DNA of 64,000 bases from assembly GCA_021399435.1 (NCBI GenBank), contig JAJTUP010000091.1:1-64000 (forward strand), written 5' to 3'. Both the position numbers and the translations under genes were made by a program. This DNA is from Diaporthe sp. PMI_573. Lineage: Eukaryota > Ascomycota > Sordariomycetes > Diaporthales > Diaporthaceae. Below the pieces are notes generated by a model. It had not been told where the DNA came from, did not search any database, and saw nothing but the letters and a program-made list of their open reading frames with translations. Below, one piece after another: positions 42,571 through 52,586 of the stretch (positions within the stretch are counted from its first letter, which is position 1; each line of letters opens with the position of its first letter).

Positions 42571-44590
42571 CTTGGGCTATGCGAGTGTTTATGCGGAACT
42601 CAGAATCTCTCATTCAGACGTACAATCCGACGTATATTCATACTCCAAGAGTCTTCTTGACAAGAAGCTGCCGAACAAGGATATGGCTACCAGGAATGAG
42701 CTGTCGCGGGAAATGGCAGACCGTTGCGAGGGGCAATTCCTCCTACTGAAGCTCCAGACGGAGTCCTTACGCAGCTGGAGGAATAAGAAACAGCTTGAAG
42801 CTGACATCAAGGAGACTCCCTCCGGGCTGGACACACTATACGAGCGGGACTTAAACAGGATGCTCAGTCTTTCTCACAGAGAGCGGAGTCGTGCCTTTGC
42901 TATTCTACGCTGGGCTGCATTTTCTCTACGGCCACTCACCGTATCGGAGATCACCGAAGCCTTGCTTATCAATGTGCAGTTTCCTAATCCCCAGGTGGAC
43001 GAGATGCCTGATTCTATCGATGATAATTACATCAGAGAGGCAATCGTCAACCCCTGCGGATCGCTATTGGAAGTACGAAATTCTTTGCGAGAAACTGGCG
43101 AGGGATCTAGGACGATTCACTTGAAACACTTCTCAGTTAGGCAATACTTCCTCAGCAACGGATTGGGACAAGGGGAATCCATCACGGCTAATGCACGTCT
43201 TTGGGCATTGAATGAATCAATTGATAATTGCAGGCTCAGCATTCTTTGTATCCACTATATCAACTACCAGACGGTGTGGGAAGATGAATTGAGTCCGAAG
43301 TCGAGCGCAGTCATGACGACATTTCGAGATTATGCCGCCAGTTTCTGGCATCAGCATGCAGCCCTCAGTGCACCACTCGACAACACTCTTCTGGCAAAGA
43401 TGGAGGCTTTTTTTGACAAGAACAACCCGAATTGGAAGCACTGAGCAGGCTGGTTCGATTCAAATATTCATGAGCAGAAAAGAGAAACTCGGGCAGAACG
43501 TCCTGCCTGCCCTTTGCATCACGCTGCAAGACTTGGATTTGCAGAGCTCGGGCCTTGCCACGAGAGATATAGCGGATATCGATCAGCGAGATCGTTTTGG
43601 AAGAACACCACTCTGCATTGGATGCGAGGCCGGAAGAGTTGAAATTGTTCAAGAGCTTCTCGGGAAAGGGGCTGACCTCGCTATCCCAAGCGATCATGGA
43701 CGGACACCACTATATTCAGCGTCATGGAATGGCCACATCGAGGTGGTCAGGCTGCTGCTTGACATACTTGTAAATCCTGATACAATTCTGATACTGGTAC
43801 ATATCAGTATCAGTATCAGCTCCCTCACTATTCTGATATGATACCTGATACTGTATCAGTATCAACTTGATACTGGGTCACGTGGGCACCTCTGGTTAGG
43901 AAAATCAATCTCCAGGGGCACATAAGCTTTGAATTCATCTACAGGCCTTCCCAATTATCCTCCAAGGCTGGATCCAAAGCTAAATCAGCATCCACAGACT
44001 CTGGAGAGCATACTAAACCCAATCCTCCCTCAGAAGAGGGCACAATAAGTCCCTCCCTCAGCCAGCTACCAATGCATTCCACCTTTTCCAGGCTCTGACA
44101 GGACATCCTCAGCCTGTCCCAGGAAGCGGTCCTTCTGGCACCAGAGAATGCCCTCTCTGGTTCCGCTGATTCAGAGGGAATAGAGAGGATATCAATAGCC
44201 ATCTGACTGAGAATCTGAGAAGAATAAGAAGAATGAGAAGAAGAAAGAAAAATAAGGACAGTTGGCCTCAGTCCTGGCAGAGTTTTCATGTTCTCGAGAG
44301 AGTGGTTACACCATCTCCATTCTGTACAACCTCCTCTCAGCCAATGAGAGCTAGGATCTTAGGGAAGAGTATCAACCTAGTATCAGTTGATACCAGCTTA
44401 TTTTGATACTGATACTGATATGATATATATCAGTATCAGTATCAAAGTATCAACTTTGTATCAGTATCAGGTATCAATATTTACAAGTCTGCTGCTTGAG
44501 AGAGGGGCTGACCTTGCAGTCCCGAACAAGAACGGAGTAACACCACTGAATGCTGCCTCAAATAGCGGCCATCTTTCGAGCCAGTCTAGC
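42571..44590 (+). pseudogene. NLR-like gene (NACHT C-terminal part plus ankyrin repeats), interrupted
   Basis: 42571-43441 encodes the region after the NACHT ATPase of fungal NLRs: RCEGQFLLLKLQTESL, SRAFAILRWAAFSLRPLTVS and EITEAL, HLKHFSVRQYFLS. A TGA at 43442-43444 replaces an expected tryptophan (KH*AGWFDSNIHEQKRE). The frame then shifts and ankyrin repeats follow (RFGRTPLCIGCEAGRVEIVQ, HGRTPLYSASWNGHIEVVRL). At 43763 a 729-bp hAT insertion splits the repeat; LLERGADLAVPNKNG resumes after it and the gene breaks off near 44590. The P-loop part is missing. NLRs act in self/non-self recognition; this copy is dead. Confidence 0.8.
43763..44491. mobile_element. Non-autonomous hAT element (729 bp) with 8-bp target duplication
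   Basis: It is flanked by CTGCTTGA on both sides (43755-43762 and 44492-44499). Ends are imperfect inverted repeats, CATACTTGTAAAT against CAGACTTGTAAAT. Both subterminal regions are packed with TGATACTG and CAGTATCA motifs, likely transposase-binding sites. The centre keeps a piece of hAT transposase on the minus strand (about 44240-43940: LSQMAIDILSIPSESAEPER, AFSGARR, GSWLREGLI), so it is an internal-deletion derivative. Confidence 0.92.
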
Positions 44591-44607
44591 GTTGCTTGTT
44601 GGTGTAT

Positions 44608-45090
44608 ACATACCCTGCCTATCCTTACGGTAGCTCTGCAGCCAGTTCTTGAGGGTGTTCGGCCCAAGCTGAATGTCAGGGTACTGCTGACGAAGCAGTG
44701 TTTCGAGCTTCTTCGGCGTGGCAAGCGTTGGATCCCGGGCGGTCCGGGTAAGAAACTCGATATGTACTTCGGATAGTTTAGTCCAGCCACGCTGGGCTTC
44801 GGGGACTTCTTGAGGGCCGTGATAGGTATGTCTATGCTCGTGGATCACGAGCTTCTATTTGCCTGACGTCTTCTTCGTCGCATGGGCAACCGCTGACCAT
44901 TTGCAGCCGGCTTTGATGGTTGAGGCGTTGGATATTGTAGCGGTCGATAGGCGCTGGGCACCCTGATTGCACGCCAATATTGTGTGTTTTGGCTTCGAGT
45001 TTTGCTTGACTGCCAACCAACCAGGAGCACTCGTAGCTTTGTCTAAATCAGCCTTTAGATCCTCATAGGTATCGTATCCATCATTGAAGA
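44608..45090 (-). pseudogene. MULE-type transposase N-terminus (FAR1-like zinc domain)
   Basis: One frame reads FNDGYDTYEDLKADLD, APGWLAVKQNSKPKHTILAC, NASTIKAGCKWSAVAHATKK, then KLVIHEHRHTYHGPQEVPEA. The C...C...H-x-H spacing with W-x-L-x-V-x-x-x-x-H-x-H is that of FAR1/WRKY-GCM1 DNA-binding domains in Mutator-like transposases. A stop at 44855-44857 replaces the expected tryptophan before KLVI (TGG to TAG). The catalytic domain is absent; 44590 is the joint with the NLR piece. Confidence 0.65.
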
Positions 45091-45110
45091 GTTTTAGGTA
45101 GATAGGAGGG

Positions 45111-45988
45111 TTAGAAAGTGCTGGGCGGCGGCCGTTTGTGGCGGTTATGTTGGAGTTCCAGTTATGACGTCAACCTGCCATATGCCTCAAGGCCCGAGTA
45201 ATCAGGGACCTCTGACATCGCCACAACGCCCCCAGATTGGAATTTCACTTATTAGGGTATGTTTTCGATGCTGAATTGATTGATTCCGATAAGCAAAAAG
45301 TCGATCTCACGATGCGTTGATGGTGGGCTGAAGTTGGTGGGCAAAGGAGGTTTTGCATAGCAAACTGTTGAGGCTGCAAAACGCACGAAGGTTGGGTGGT
45401 GCGAAGCTGAGAAGTGAAGTGCTCTGATTGGCTGCAGCGCTGCTTAGTCAGGAATTTGGATGCAATATTTCTTATCAAAATGCTTAATCTATTCCAGAAT
45501 GTAGTCGTACCGGAGCCAACAGATACCATATTGTTTTGGCTACGAAGGCCTCTCGAAATCCAGGTCCACAAAAGGCTCCTCGATTTTTCACGACATTCAC
45601 CCCAGCAACCAAAGTGTTGTCAGCAAGCCTCTCATAAGTGTCACAGATCTGGAAGATCAGGAGAAAGGAAACATGTGTTGCGGCTTCCCAAAAGTATATC
45701 AATGCGGTTGTCCAGTGGAGAGGATCGATATAGACCAGAAGAAGATCCGGGAACTACACATTGTACCTTGCGGAACACGACAAGAAGGGAGCACAGGTTG
45801 CCGGAACTACACAACATCGACGTCTACCCACAACAAGGTTCCGATCAATGCCACACAACATCACATAGCACGTGCATTGAGTTGATGTTGACATGACGTC
45901 CAAACCTCGCGTGATGTTGATCAACATGCCCGTAGTGTGATGTGTATATGTACAATGTTGATTTCGTTGACATCACCCCGGTCGTCGC
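45111..45988. other. Gene-free stretch; hAT subterminal sequence at right
   Basis: No gene recognised. From about 45820 repeated CAACATCA and TGATGTTG motifs appear, also found at 48700-48840, marking the flanks of the hAT transposase gene between them. Exact termini were not found. Confidence 0.45.
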
Positions 45989-48557
45989 CTAATCCCCATC
46001 CTCAATTTCCGTTTCATCAATTGTAAACCCCATAGCGACATCTCCAAACCCCCCTGTAGCGAACTCCTCAGCCTCTTCGTCACTCTCCACGGCTGTGGGA
46101 CCGCTTAACCATGCTGTGGCCTTCGTCTTCATAGTCTCGTCGTCACCACAACTCTGCAGAGTCACCAGTTCCTCCTCCTCGTGAATCGACAGCAGTAAGG
46201 GGTCGATGTGTTGGACCAGGCCGGCACGATACCATGATCGAAGTACTTGACACATGCTGACGATTTGTGCATCGAGAAGTGTCCTATGTGGCGAGACCAT
46301 TCTGCCTGATGCCGAGAATAGCCTCTCACACTCTGCCGACATGGCCTGAACGGTGAGAAAATCAAGAGCCATCCGAGACAGGCGGGGATATTTGCGCCGC
46401 CTCTCGTGCCAATATGCAACAGGATCTCGGGTCTCGATATGCTCACTGTCGTTAGCACACCAAGACTCATATTCGTCGCCGGAAATTCGCCGAGTCTGCT
46501 GCTGGGGCTGCTTTCGACGGTCGTTATGGTCGAACGGGTCGAAAAACTTGCGCCTTTTCGGAGCAGGCCCTTCCTCGTCATCACAATCATCAGGCACAGC
46601 GACATGCGAATAGTCTCTCCGCCAAACTGTCTTCACCATGATCTTCGCCGTTGAAATCCACGCCGGGGTCTGGTCCCATTGCTGCTCAAACCATGCCCAG
46701 CCATATGAAGGATGCAGCGCCATAGCCGTGTAGTAGACAGGGGTTTCGTCGAGTTCTTATGTGGTCAGCTCTGGCCATATAGCCAGAAAGAAAGATAAAC
46801 TTACTATGGTAGTACTCGTCCATCTTCTGCCATGCTAAGTTGATACCAATCCTGAATTGCTCCGGATCAGGGAAGCCCTCAGCTTCGGCCTTGAACTTTT
46901 CAAGCTTGGCCATAAGCCTCTCAAACCCTAAGAGGACATCCCATATGTTGCCATAAGAGCCAACAAATCCATGCTTACGCTTTCGGACTTGGCCATCACC
47001 CTCCAGAGTTTTCACCACCGTTTCAAACTCTGTTAAGATCTCCTCGAGCCGCTGGAGCACATCCCAGTCATTTTGAGACAGCTGTGATTCATCTCTGATG
47101 ATGTGAGGTACCTTAACACCCTTCCTGACTTGCTTGGTGCGTTTGCCCCTGTTCTCATCCTCCCACTCCTGCTTGAATTTGAGAACAGTGAGCTCGAGGT
47201 GTCGTCGAAGTTTGAGCGCTCGACGGATCATGTAGAGCTGCGAGAGCCAGCGCGTGTCGTTGTCTCGAATGACTTGGAGTGGCTTTCTAGCTCGTAACTT
47301 GGCACTTGATGCCTTTTTGATATCATCGGCTTGGATGTCTCGAAGTAGATAGGATAAGCGCTGCGCACGATAAATATCATGAACAATATTATGCAGCTTG
47401 CCTAAAACATCTTAGCGAAGGAACCCAAGATTCAGGGCAACTGACACACCAACTGGCCCTTTCTTCAGCCACGTTGCCCATTCGGCATCAGATACGACAC
47501 CGGCACCACTGAATGGGTCATCCAGCTCGAGAGCATCCGCACACTTGCCGAAAAGAAGGGCTTTAGCAGCAAGATTGAGGGTATGGCCAAAGCAGCGCAC
47601 GCGTCGGCGCTTGCCATCAAACCCGAGGAGTCCACCGAGCGTGTCCATTGCTGTATCGTTATTGGCAGCGTTGTCGAGGGTTGTGTACCCTACTTTGTCT
47701 CGAATGCCAAAGAGATCGATGACTGTGGATACTTCTGCCGCAATGTTCTCGCCTGTATGCCGTTTCGATATCTCAGGTAGACCGAGGACAATTTTCAAGG
47801 GACGATTCTGCTCATCTCTGAAGAAACACGCAATTCCACACAGACTCTGTCGATTTCGAGCAGTCCAGCCATCAAAAGAGAGATGCACCAGGCCCGGGCA
47901 ATGACGCAGAACTCCAATAATGGTATCTCGGTGTTTGTAGTACTCGGCAATGATCTTATTTCGAATGGAATCTCCAGTTACATGGGCCTTGCGTAACGCA
48001 ACGGATGGATTCAAGTATTCGAAGACGGCGCGTAACTCCGGGTCCTCGGCATCAGTGAAGGGCCTATTAGTATTGACAACCCACTGAACAACCAGCTGCT
48101 GGAAGTGGTCTCGGCCAAATCCTTTGATGAAGGAATTGGCAATAGCTTGCTCACGGGGTTTGGCTGCGTCCAGGCCGAAGTGTTGGCTAATCGACTTGTG
48201 TCTCCCACCGCGCCCATCCCTCTCTGCCATCAACTCTGCCTTCCGCTCTGCCGCCGACTTGGTCTTCTCTCCCACTGGCGCGCAGATGTGGTGAATCAGA
48301 TAAACGTGTTCCATGGCATTTTGAATACCGACGGACGTGATGGAAGTCGGCTTGGGGCGATTCTGCTTGATACAAGGTCGGCACACCCATCGACGTTCGG
48401 TCACGTTCTGGATATCGTAACCAAAGCGCCAAATCCATGATCGTGTTTCTTTGGTGCGCTCAGACAAGGTATAGCCTTTAAAATGGGTAAAGAGTCGGTT
48501 TTCATATGCAGTCTCAGGTGTCGACTCCACCAAGGGTAGGGGGTCTGCTCCGGACAT
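45989..48557 (-). CDS. Intact hAT transposase, 823 aa, two introns
   Basis: Exons 48557-47450, 47401-46805 and 46755-45989 join in phase; introns are 48 bp (GTGTGT...TTAG) and 49 bp (GTAAGT...TAAG). BED-like zinc finger: RRWVCRPC (Cys59, Cys62) with His84 and His89/90. Catalytic RNase H-like core: HLSFDGWTARN (Asp229), YTTLDNAANND (Asp295), CFGHTLNLAAKALL, then the insertion domain with DNDTRWLSQLYMI and FPDPEQFRIGINLAWQKMDE. The dimerisation domain is YPRLSRMALDFLTVQAMSAE, CERLFSASGRMVSPHRTLLD. No stop or frameshift was seen, so it may still be active. Other hAT pieces in the window could be mobilised or derived from relatives. ATG 48557 is the first Met after an open leader. Confidence 0.9.
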
Positions 48558-49334
48558 GTTGGACGCGTTTGTCCTTCCAAAAACGCGGTTGGGTGGAGAA
48601 TTTCGGTAGGTAAACACCCCAAATTAGGTACTGGACAGGGGTTTTCCGGGAGGGAGGGGTTCTGCCGCCCCTGGGTAATGCCCCACCTAGTACTAGCACG
48701 GGCCATATCAACATGATCAACATCGTGTACACGGAGATAAAGGGGTGTGAAGTGATGTTGATGTGTATCAACATTCCCATTTTCGATGTGATGTGTATGT
48801 TGACAAGATGTTGATCAACATGTGTAATACACATGTGGAAAATGTGAAGTTGATCGGAGCCTTGACCCACAATGTGGGAAGCTATTGCCCTGATTGCATT
48901 TCCAAACACAATCGCTGAATTCTGCTATGATTCGTGCTGGGATCCCTGCGAGGCGTGGGAATCTTGCACTGTATGTGGCAAGAATCAGTAGATCTGGTGA
49001 AGGACCATAGGAGAGCACAGATGGATTTCATATCTAGCGACAGCTGAATCGAAAGCATTAATCGAATATGTCTGATTTAGGTAATATAGCGGTCATCAAA
49101 ACGTTGGAATTGCCGTTTGTGTTTGCCTCCGTCTTGCCGTACTCCAATTGGGCGTTGCAGTTTGAGATCGCAACAAAGGCGCCAGGCTCCATCCAACTCC
49201 TTGTTGTCTGCGCAATGTGGGCATCCAAGTATGTAAGAAAATAACCCTTGCCTTTTTAGTATTTGGCCTTATAGAGTCAAATATTCGTTCTAGCTGGCAG
49301 GCGACAGGTCTCTGGCCGTTATCTAAGCATAGCT
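48558..49334. other. Flank of hAT gene, no gene
   Basis: 48710-48835 has many direct and inverted GATGTTGAT/ATCAACAT motifs, as on the other side of the transposase gene. Nothing else is recognised up to 49334. Confidence 0.5.
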
Positions 49335-49700
49335 TCATGAAGTCGCCGACCTCGTCGCCACCACGATAGTTAGCCTCGCTTCTGATTCTTCTGAAGCGTT
49401 GCTATCGCCTGATACTACCCCCGCTTCAATTTGCGTCCTCCGAATAGCCTCGATATCGGCGAAAAGTTCATTCGGGTCAAGTTGAACCCTCTTCCTTCGC
49501 ACACTTCTGCTGGCTTCAATCTGGCGTTCCTGCTCTCGGTTTTTTTGTGTAGACATCGTCAATTGAATTTCTTTCTGGTCCCAACTCTTGAGAAGAGGTG
49601 TCGTTGTGTGGGGCTCGAGTGTCTCTGGCAGGCATACCGGGCAATCATACCACGTAACTCTTGCGATTGCTTTGGGGTCGCAAAAACGACCCCCTTAGGT
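49335..49700 (-). pseudogene. C-terminal fragment of a pogo/Fot1 transposase
   Basis: Reads VVFATPKQSQELRGMIARYA, a frame change near 49560, then RQIEASRSVRRKRVQLDPNE and LFADIEAIRRTQIEAGVVSG, ending at 49335. It is the same tail as 21582-21934 (VTIDPNAVFADIEAIRKAKI) but only moderately similar, so from another copy or subfamily. Confidence 0.7.
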
Positions 49701-50261
49701 CGACAAAAACACCGATCAAAAATGGGTGCTGATTCCTTTCCCGACACTCTTTTTTGTCGATCTTGCTTCCTTTTGGCGATTTTGTTTTAATAAAGTGACT
49801 TCCGAGTGTTTCTACCAGTCCTGATCGCTGACCACTGGTGCCAGCGACTGGCCAACCCTTCTGCAAGTTTACTCTTTCGGGAGGCCACGTCTTGTCAATG
49901 ACTGGCCGGTCATGGCAAGTTGGGTTCCCATAAATCCGCCTTCCGCTGAAGCTATGTCAATGGTAGGTGTTTATCTTCGTTGCTCGTTCCCCTCAAAATA
50001 TGCTATCGATGCTCCACTCGCCCGCCTTTTCCCTTGTGCTCGATCGAGAATGATGCTGTTTGGGTGGGGACGGGGACGTCGACACAAGATTACTGACTAC
50101 TTCCAGACGACTAGGCGCTGAGTGTCATCCCAGCCGTCCACTGGTCGGGGAGTGGATTTCCATAACCTCGCGGACTCAGAACGGGGACGGATGAGGCCAC
50201 CTCAATGCGCGCCGAGCTCTCAGAGTCTGCGAGAAGACTGCATATCTTACCCGGCTTTCCA

Positions 50262-50617
50262 AACTGCCCGAACCACTAGTAATCCCTGCCACTCCATTCA
50301 TGGTCCTCGAGAGTGACAAGGACAAAGCCGCCGCACACAAGAGCGTCCTGATACTAACCCGCGGGGCGGCCATCATCTTGCTGCTGCTCTACTGCCTCTA
50401 TCTGTTCTTCCAGTTGAGGACGCACAAGAACCTATTCAACCCCGAAGTGCCAGAGCACTCAGAGGACGAGGACGAGGAGGAAGAAGAGGACGAGTCATCT
50501 ATGAGCGCTTGGTCTGCATCAGCAATCCTTATTCTCACGACGGTTGTGATTTCATTCTGCGCGGACTACCTCGTCGACGCTATTGATCCTATTGTTAAGA
50601 CAGGCGCAGTCAGCAAG
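50262..50617 (+). pseudogene. Vacuolar Ca2+/H+ exchanger (CAX) fragment
   Basis: Reads PLVIPATPFMVLESD, LILTRGAAIILLLLYCLYLF, FQLRTHKNLFNPE, an acidic linker (EDEDEEEEEDESS), then WSASAILILTTVVISFCADY and LVDAIDPIVKTGAVSKD. This is the middle of a CAX/VCX1 antiporter, from the helix before the acidic loop to the helix after it. The motif G-N-A-A-E-H of the ion site, which should follow, is missing, and no start is present. Confidence 0.75.
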
Positions 50618-51314
50618 GATTTGCCAATAACAATGATCCTTTTAACTTCTCCGCACCTGGAATATATGGGCAGGACATCAACACAGACGAAATACTTTAT
50701 TATTGGCCATCACCGATATCTATGTAATCGCCGGAGACAGAACCTCAGGCCAAGAGTAGGTCTTCCTCTGCATCCTTACTGTCGTAAATTATGTATTTAA
50801 GACTCCCATACAGCATTCACGGTGCCAATCTTCCCGGTTATAAAATGCTAACGAGCAAAGGCTGCTCCGCTAATATGTCCCCAAAGTTAGTAGCGAGTAA
50901 TGACTCAGAAGTGCTGAGGAGAATACTGCATGGTATGAAGGACATGCTGGACTCCTTTAGTGAGAAATTTACAGCTGGTCTGGACGATGTGAGGTCCGAA
51001 ATCCAGGAGCTCAAGAGCTTGATGCGCCCAACCAGATCGCTTCATAGTGTACAGGCGTCATCAGAGCCGAATGAGTTTATTAAAACGGGGGCCAAGACGG
51101 GAATGAATCCAAAGAAGAACCCCTTGCCTACAAACAAATCTTGGATTAAGCTCGCAAAGGTTTGTTCTTGTTGTATAAGAGTACAATTGGGGTCTCCCGT
51201 CCAGCTCTTCTTACATCCTGCCCTCTGTTCTGTGTCTTGAAAACCTCATGGATGATCAAGCTGACATCTAAGACGCGCTCGGACGTTCGTCCCACCACCC
51301 GAAGAACCGTCTGG
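50618..51314. other. Unassigned stretch with one open frame
   Basis: 50800-51240 on the plus strand is open, with a coiled-coil-like part (MKDMLDSFSEKFTAGLDDVR, SEIQELKSLM). No domain recognised; could be transposon debris because a pogo fragment follows on the other strand. Confidence 0.35.
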
Positions 51315-51515
51315 CTACCCAGAGGTTGACGCTGAAGGATCCACGATGCCCTTACATGTCTGAATGTAATGTCCGCTCTTCCCACGTTTTCCACATGATC
51401 GTTGAGGCCCCCTGCCCATGCGGCTGAGACTCTGTCTCGGCTCCTCTGAACCAGGCACTCTTGCTGCGGCATCGCTAAAACCACCACCTTCAACAAGCCT
51501 TGAAATTTCGCGCAT
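51315..51515 (-). pseudogene. pogo transposase C-terminal zinc-knuckle fragment
   Basis: Reads MREISRLVEGGG, SLSRMGRGPQRSCGKRGKSG, HYIQTCKG. The end corresponds to the CCHC knuckle of pogo transposases (compare CGNCGKTGHYATTC at 22.9 kb), but one cysteine is replaced by arginine. Only the tail is present. Confidence 0.55.
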
Positions 51516-51557
51516 CTCCTTGTCTAGCCTTCCTGCAATCTGGGGATCCTATCCAGA

Positions 51558-51690
51558 TTGATTGTACTCCTCTTCAATGGTGGTGTCGTCTGGAGCAGAG
51601 GACACAGTATCCAAGACTCAGTCAGATGGCTATTGATATCCTCTCTATTCCCTCTGAATCAGCGGAACCAGAGAGGGCATTCTCTTAGGG
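51558..51690 (+). pseudogene. hAT transposase dimerisation-domain fragment
   Basis: Reads CTPLQWWCRLEQRTQYPRLS, QMAIDILSIPSESAEPERAF then stop. About 64 bp (51626-51689) are identical to the core of the hAT derivative at 43763-44491 (opposite strand). After 51690 the sequence is unrelated and begins with the inverted repeat TTCGACAC...GTGTCGAA. Confidence 0.8.
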
Positions 51691-52586
51691 TTCGACACAA
51701 CAAACGTGTCGAAATACTCAAACCAGATGGCAGGAAACTGTCCATCATCACATTAAAAGGAAAAGAAAGAGGCACGTGTTGTGGGATTTCCTTGGGGGGT
51801 TCGTTTAAAAAGCTTAGTGTGTATCCAGTAATACTCTTCGCCAGATGGTTTGAGGTTGTTGGTCTATAATACTTGGGCTGGATGATAAGGCAGCACAAGA
51901 GGCCTTGATTGTGGTCGAAGTTGAAAGCAGTTCTAAGACTGAATCATAACTGCTATCAACTCATAATAATGCATGAAAGCACCGATCATCGATATCTCCT
52001 CGAGATTCACCCAGGGAAGCTTTGCAAGTATCAGAATTGATTTTCCATCATTAAATAATTGAACCAGGTATAACCCCAATCCTTTAATCTAATTTAAAAA
52101 AACAGATCGTTTGGACTTATAGAGCGTCCGACCCCCATCGCCCTGGCGATAGATATAATGACACGGCAGATTAGTTGGACATCTTCGCAGGCGAGCAAGT
52201 GCAGCAGCTAACCTCATCGGCGACGTACTGGGGATCGGAATGGTCCGGTCTGACTTGGTCTTGGTCTGGTCTAGACCGCCAAGACTTGGTCTGGTCTGAG
52301 GATTTCCCAAGACCATGGTCGGACCGGTCTTAATGGTCTGGACCGGTCTGGCTATAAATAGATCGGGGTGGCTGGATCTTAGACTAATGCGGTTAGAACA
52401 TTCAGTACGAAATGAAATTATGAACCCCTGAGAACAGCTGAGTTTTCCACTCACATAAACAATCAAGTCCATAACAACCTGCTGGTATGCTATTGTTATG
52501 GAGTCATCAATGACTTCGAATTGATAAAATACTCCGTATAGCCCACAAAGCCTAGGCCTCAGTTGTTTCCTGTTATTTAAGTTGGA
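51691..52586. other. Gene-free stretch with GGTC-rich repeat
   Basis: No gene. 52241-52350 is a degenerate GGTC-rich repeat described separately. Confidence 0.45.
52241..52350. repeat. Degenerate GGTCTGG/GACC repeat
   Basis: Repeated TTGGTCTGGTC, GGACCGGTCT and related units in both orientations, ending at TATAAATA. Could form hairpins. It lies about 250 bp beyond the 3' end of the GGPP synthase gene. Confidence 0.6.

Noticed and set aside
45820..48840. Terminal inverted repeats of the intact hAT gene
   Set aside because: CAACATCA-type motifs occur on both flanks, but I could not find matching ends or an 8-bp duplication, so the element limits are not claimed.
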